Origin: CAVXYC01 sp046154735 | GTDB taxonomy: Bacteria > Chloroflexota > UBA6077 > JACCZL01 | DNA: 6,888 nucleotides | Direction of reading: 5' to 3' | NCBI GenBank assembly: GCA_046154735.1 | Contig: JBJXFJ010000143.1 | Location: 1-6,888 of the forward strand | Shown: positions 6,337 through 6,888 of the stretch, piece by piece | How the letters are laid out: each line of letters starts with the position of its first letter | Position numbering within the stretch: position 1 is the first letter of the stretch | Made by a program: the position numbers and the translations under genes | The notes under the pieces: model-generated | What the model was told of the DNA's origin: nothing | The model's input: only the letters and a program-made list of their open reading frames with translations | Database searches by the model: none

Positions 6337-6398
6337 GCGAGGTCGAAGCGCGCAGACAGAGGTACGGGCGATTAAAACCTGAAACTGGTGCAAACGCG

Positions 6399-6440
6399 AA
6401 AAAAGCGCAAGGGCCGAGCCCTAGTGGACTCGGCCCGCGC
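6399..6440 (-). terminator. Intrinsic terminator on the minus strand
   Basis: On the minus strand an 8-base-pair GC-rich stem (6429-6436 with 6411-6418, GGGCCGAG against CTCGGCCC) can be extended inward past one mismatch by two G-C pairs around a 4-base loop. It can also extend outward by GCGC pairs (6437-6440 with 6405-6408) past a two-base bulge. It is followed at once by six T (A6399-A6404 on the plus strand). This is a textbook rho-independent shape for transcripts running right to left. It lies upstream of the EEP gene's likely promoter, so it ends a transcript coming from beyond 6440 and insulates the EEP gene. No T-run follows on the plus strand. Confidence 0.75.
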
Positions 6441-6697
6441 TCTTGGAGGGGGTGGGGGTCTTGCGAGGAGGGTTACTCAACCATCTTGGAACAGCATCAT
6501 CCTACACTCTGAATTACTCAAGTGGCGCCGTATGATCGCCAGATAGTGCGAAAGCGTCGCCAGACGGTTGGTTCAGCTCGGCCAATGGCGAGCGAGTACC
6601 CTCAACTGAGCACGGGGTCGAGAATGAGTAGCATAGGACCCGGTGCCCGGTTTGAACGCGCAAGATCCTCGCAACCATCGAGCGCGCACTCTAAACT

Positions 6698-6721
6698 CGG
6701 AGCACGAGGCCCCGTGCTCCG
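6698..6721. repeat. Perfect 9-base inverted repeat
   Basis: CGGAGCACG and CGTGCTCCG flank a six-base loop. The stem is GC-rich and has no T-run on either side, so it is not an obvious terminator. It could be a structural element of an RNA or an operator; neither is shown. Confidence 0.6.
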
Positions 6722-6851
6722 CCTGGCCAGACTGCACCCGAAGAACCAAAAGAATCTGGGCTACTCGATTTCTGAACAGTTGCATCGCGCAGGGTGTTTT
6801 CGTTGTCCGAGAAGCTGGCCTTGTAAGGGAGGCAGCGCGCACCGCGGTGGC

Positions 6852-6871
6852 GGCGGGTCTCCGTACCCGCC
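6852..6871. repeat. Perfect 7-base inverted repeat near the window end
   Basis: GGCGGGT and ACCCGCC flank CTCCGT. It is a strong small hairpin with no T-run. In GC-rich DNA such repeats arise by chance, so little weight is placed on it. Confidence 0.4.
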
Positions 6872-6888
6872 AGTGCCCGAGCAGTTGA

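Larger units (their letters stand above)
6441..6888. other. Region with no supported gene
   Basis: I looked for protein, tRNA, tmRNA, RNase P RNA and SRP RNA signals on both strands and found none that hold. The open frames here are short, lack ribosome sites, have Arg/Ser/Pro-rich or otherwise unprotein-like translations, and show no recognisable domain. A G-rich tract lies at 6445-6472 and two perfect hairpins at 6698-6721 and 6852-6871. The region may be untranslated RNA upstream of the minus-strand terminator, a decayed gene, or plain intergenic DNA before a gene outside the window. Confidence 0.5.

Noticed and set aside
5414..6337. Long plus-strand open frame (307 codons) opposite the EEP gene
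   Set aside because: The minus strand carries all EEP catalytic motifs in order, so this is a shadow frame; no domain or ribosome site is visible on the plus strand.
6514..6678. 54-codon minus-strand ORF ending near the orphan terminator
   Set aside because: It has an ATG and a stop but no ribosome binding site and no recognisable domain, and ends about 75 bases before the hairpin. It is too weak to call.
6620..6680. tRNA-like T arm on the minus strand (GTTCAAAC)
   Set aside because: The flanking bases do not pair into a T stem and no acceptor or anticodon arm can be drawn.
6573..6842. 89-codon minus-strand and overlapping 81-codon plus-strand ORFs (the latter 6643-6888)
   Set aside because: They overlap each other on opposite strands, are Arg/Ser/Ala-rich with no domain, and lack ribosome sites.

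Overview
The window reads as GC-rich bacterial chromosome. It holds the 3' part of a chemotaxis operon of the CheC/CheD type, followed by two unrelated enzyme genes and a stretch of about 450 bases with no recognisable gene. CheC/CheD modules occur in Firmicutes, Thermotogae, Archaea and several environmental phyla. GC-rich codon use together with this module suggests an environmental Gram-negative lineage (Gemmatimonadota-like is a guess). No marker in the window fixes the phylum.

Region 1 (1-3755, + strand): cheA (5' end outside the window), cheC, cheD, cheB, cheR. All four junctions overlap: 32 bases for cheA/cheC, ATGA for cheC/cheD, GTGA for cheD/cheB with the start used here, and 8 bases for cheB/cheR. 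This implies one polycistronic mRNA with coupled translation. Together the genes cover the kinase (CheA) and three adaptation routes: receptor methylation (CheR), demethylation/deamidation (CheB, phosphorylated by CheA), and the CheC/CheD loop. In that loop the CheD deamidase binds the CheY-P phosphatase CheC. CheW, CheY and the receptors are not in the window, nor is the operon promoter.

Region 2 (3756-5206): a single + strand gene encodes a 412-residue protein made of two related VOC (glyoxalase/extradiol dioxygenase-like) repeats. Only the first repeat keeps a near-complete set of metal-ligand positions. The gene is bracketed by two related inverted arrays of a 7-base unit (TGCAAAG/CTTTGCA upstream, TGCAAAA/TTTTGCA downstream). 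One lies directly after cheR, the other between this gene and the convergent next gene.

Region 3 (5207-6440, - strand): a gene for an endonuclease/exonuclease/phosphatase-superfamily protein of about 363 residues. It has all main catalytic motifs and a long helical insertion after the first motif. A possible -10 element and a good minus-strand intrinsic terminator lie upstream of it. The terminator must serve a transcript that enters from the right.

Region 4 (6441-6888): no supported gene. It has a G-rich tract, two perfect short hairpins and only unconvincing small ORFs.

I found no strong evidence for a wholly new system. The most unusual signals are the paired heptamer inverted arrays, the asymmetric two-repeat VOC protein, residue changes in CheD and CheC, and the orphan minus-strand terminator.
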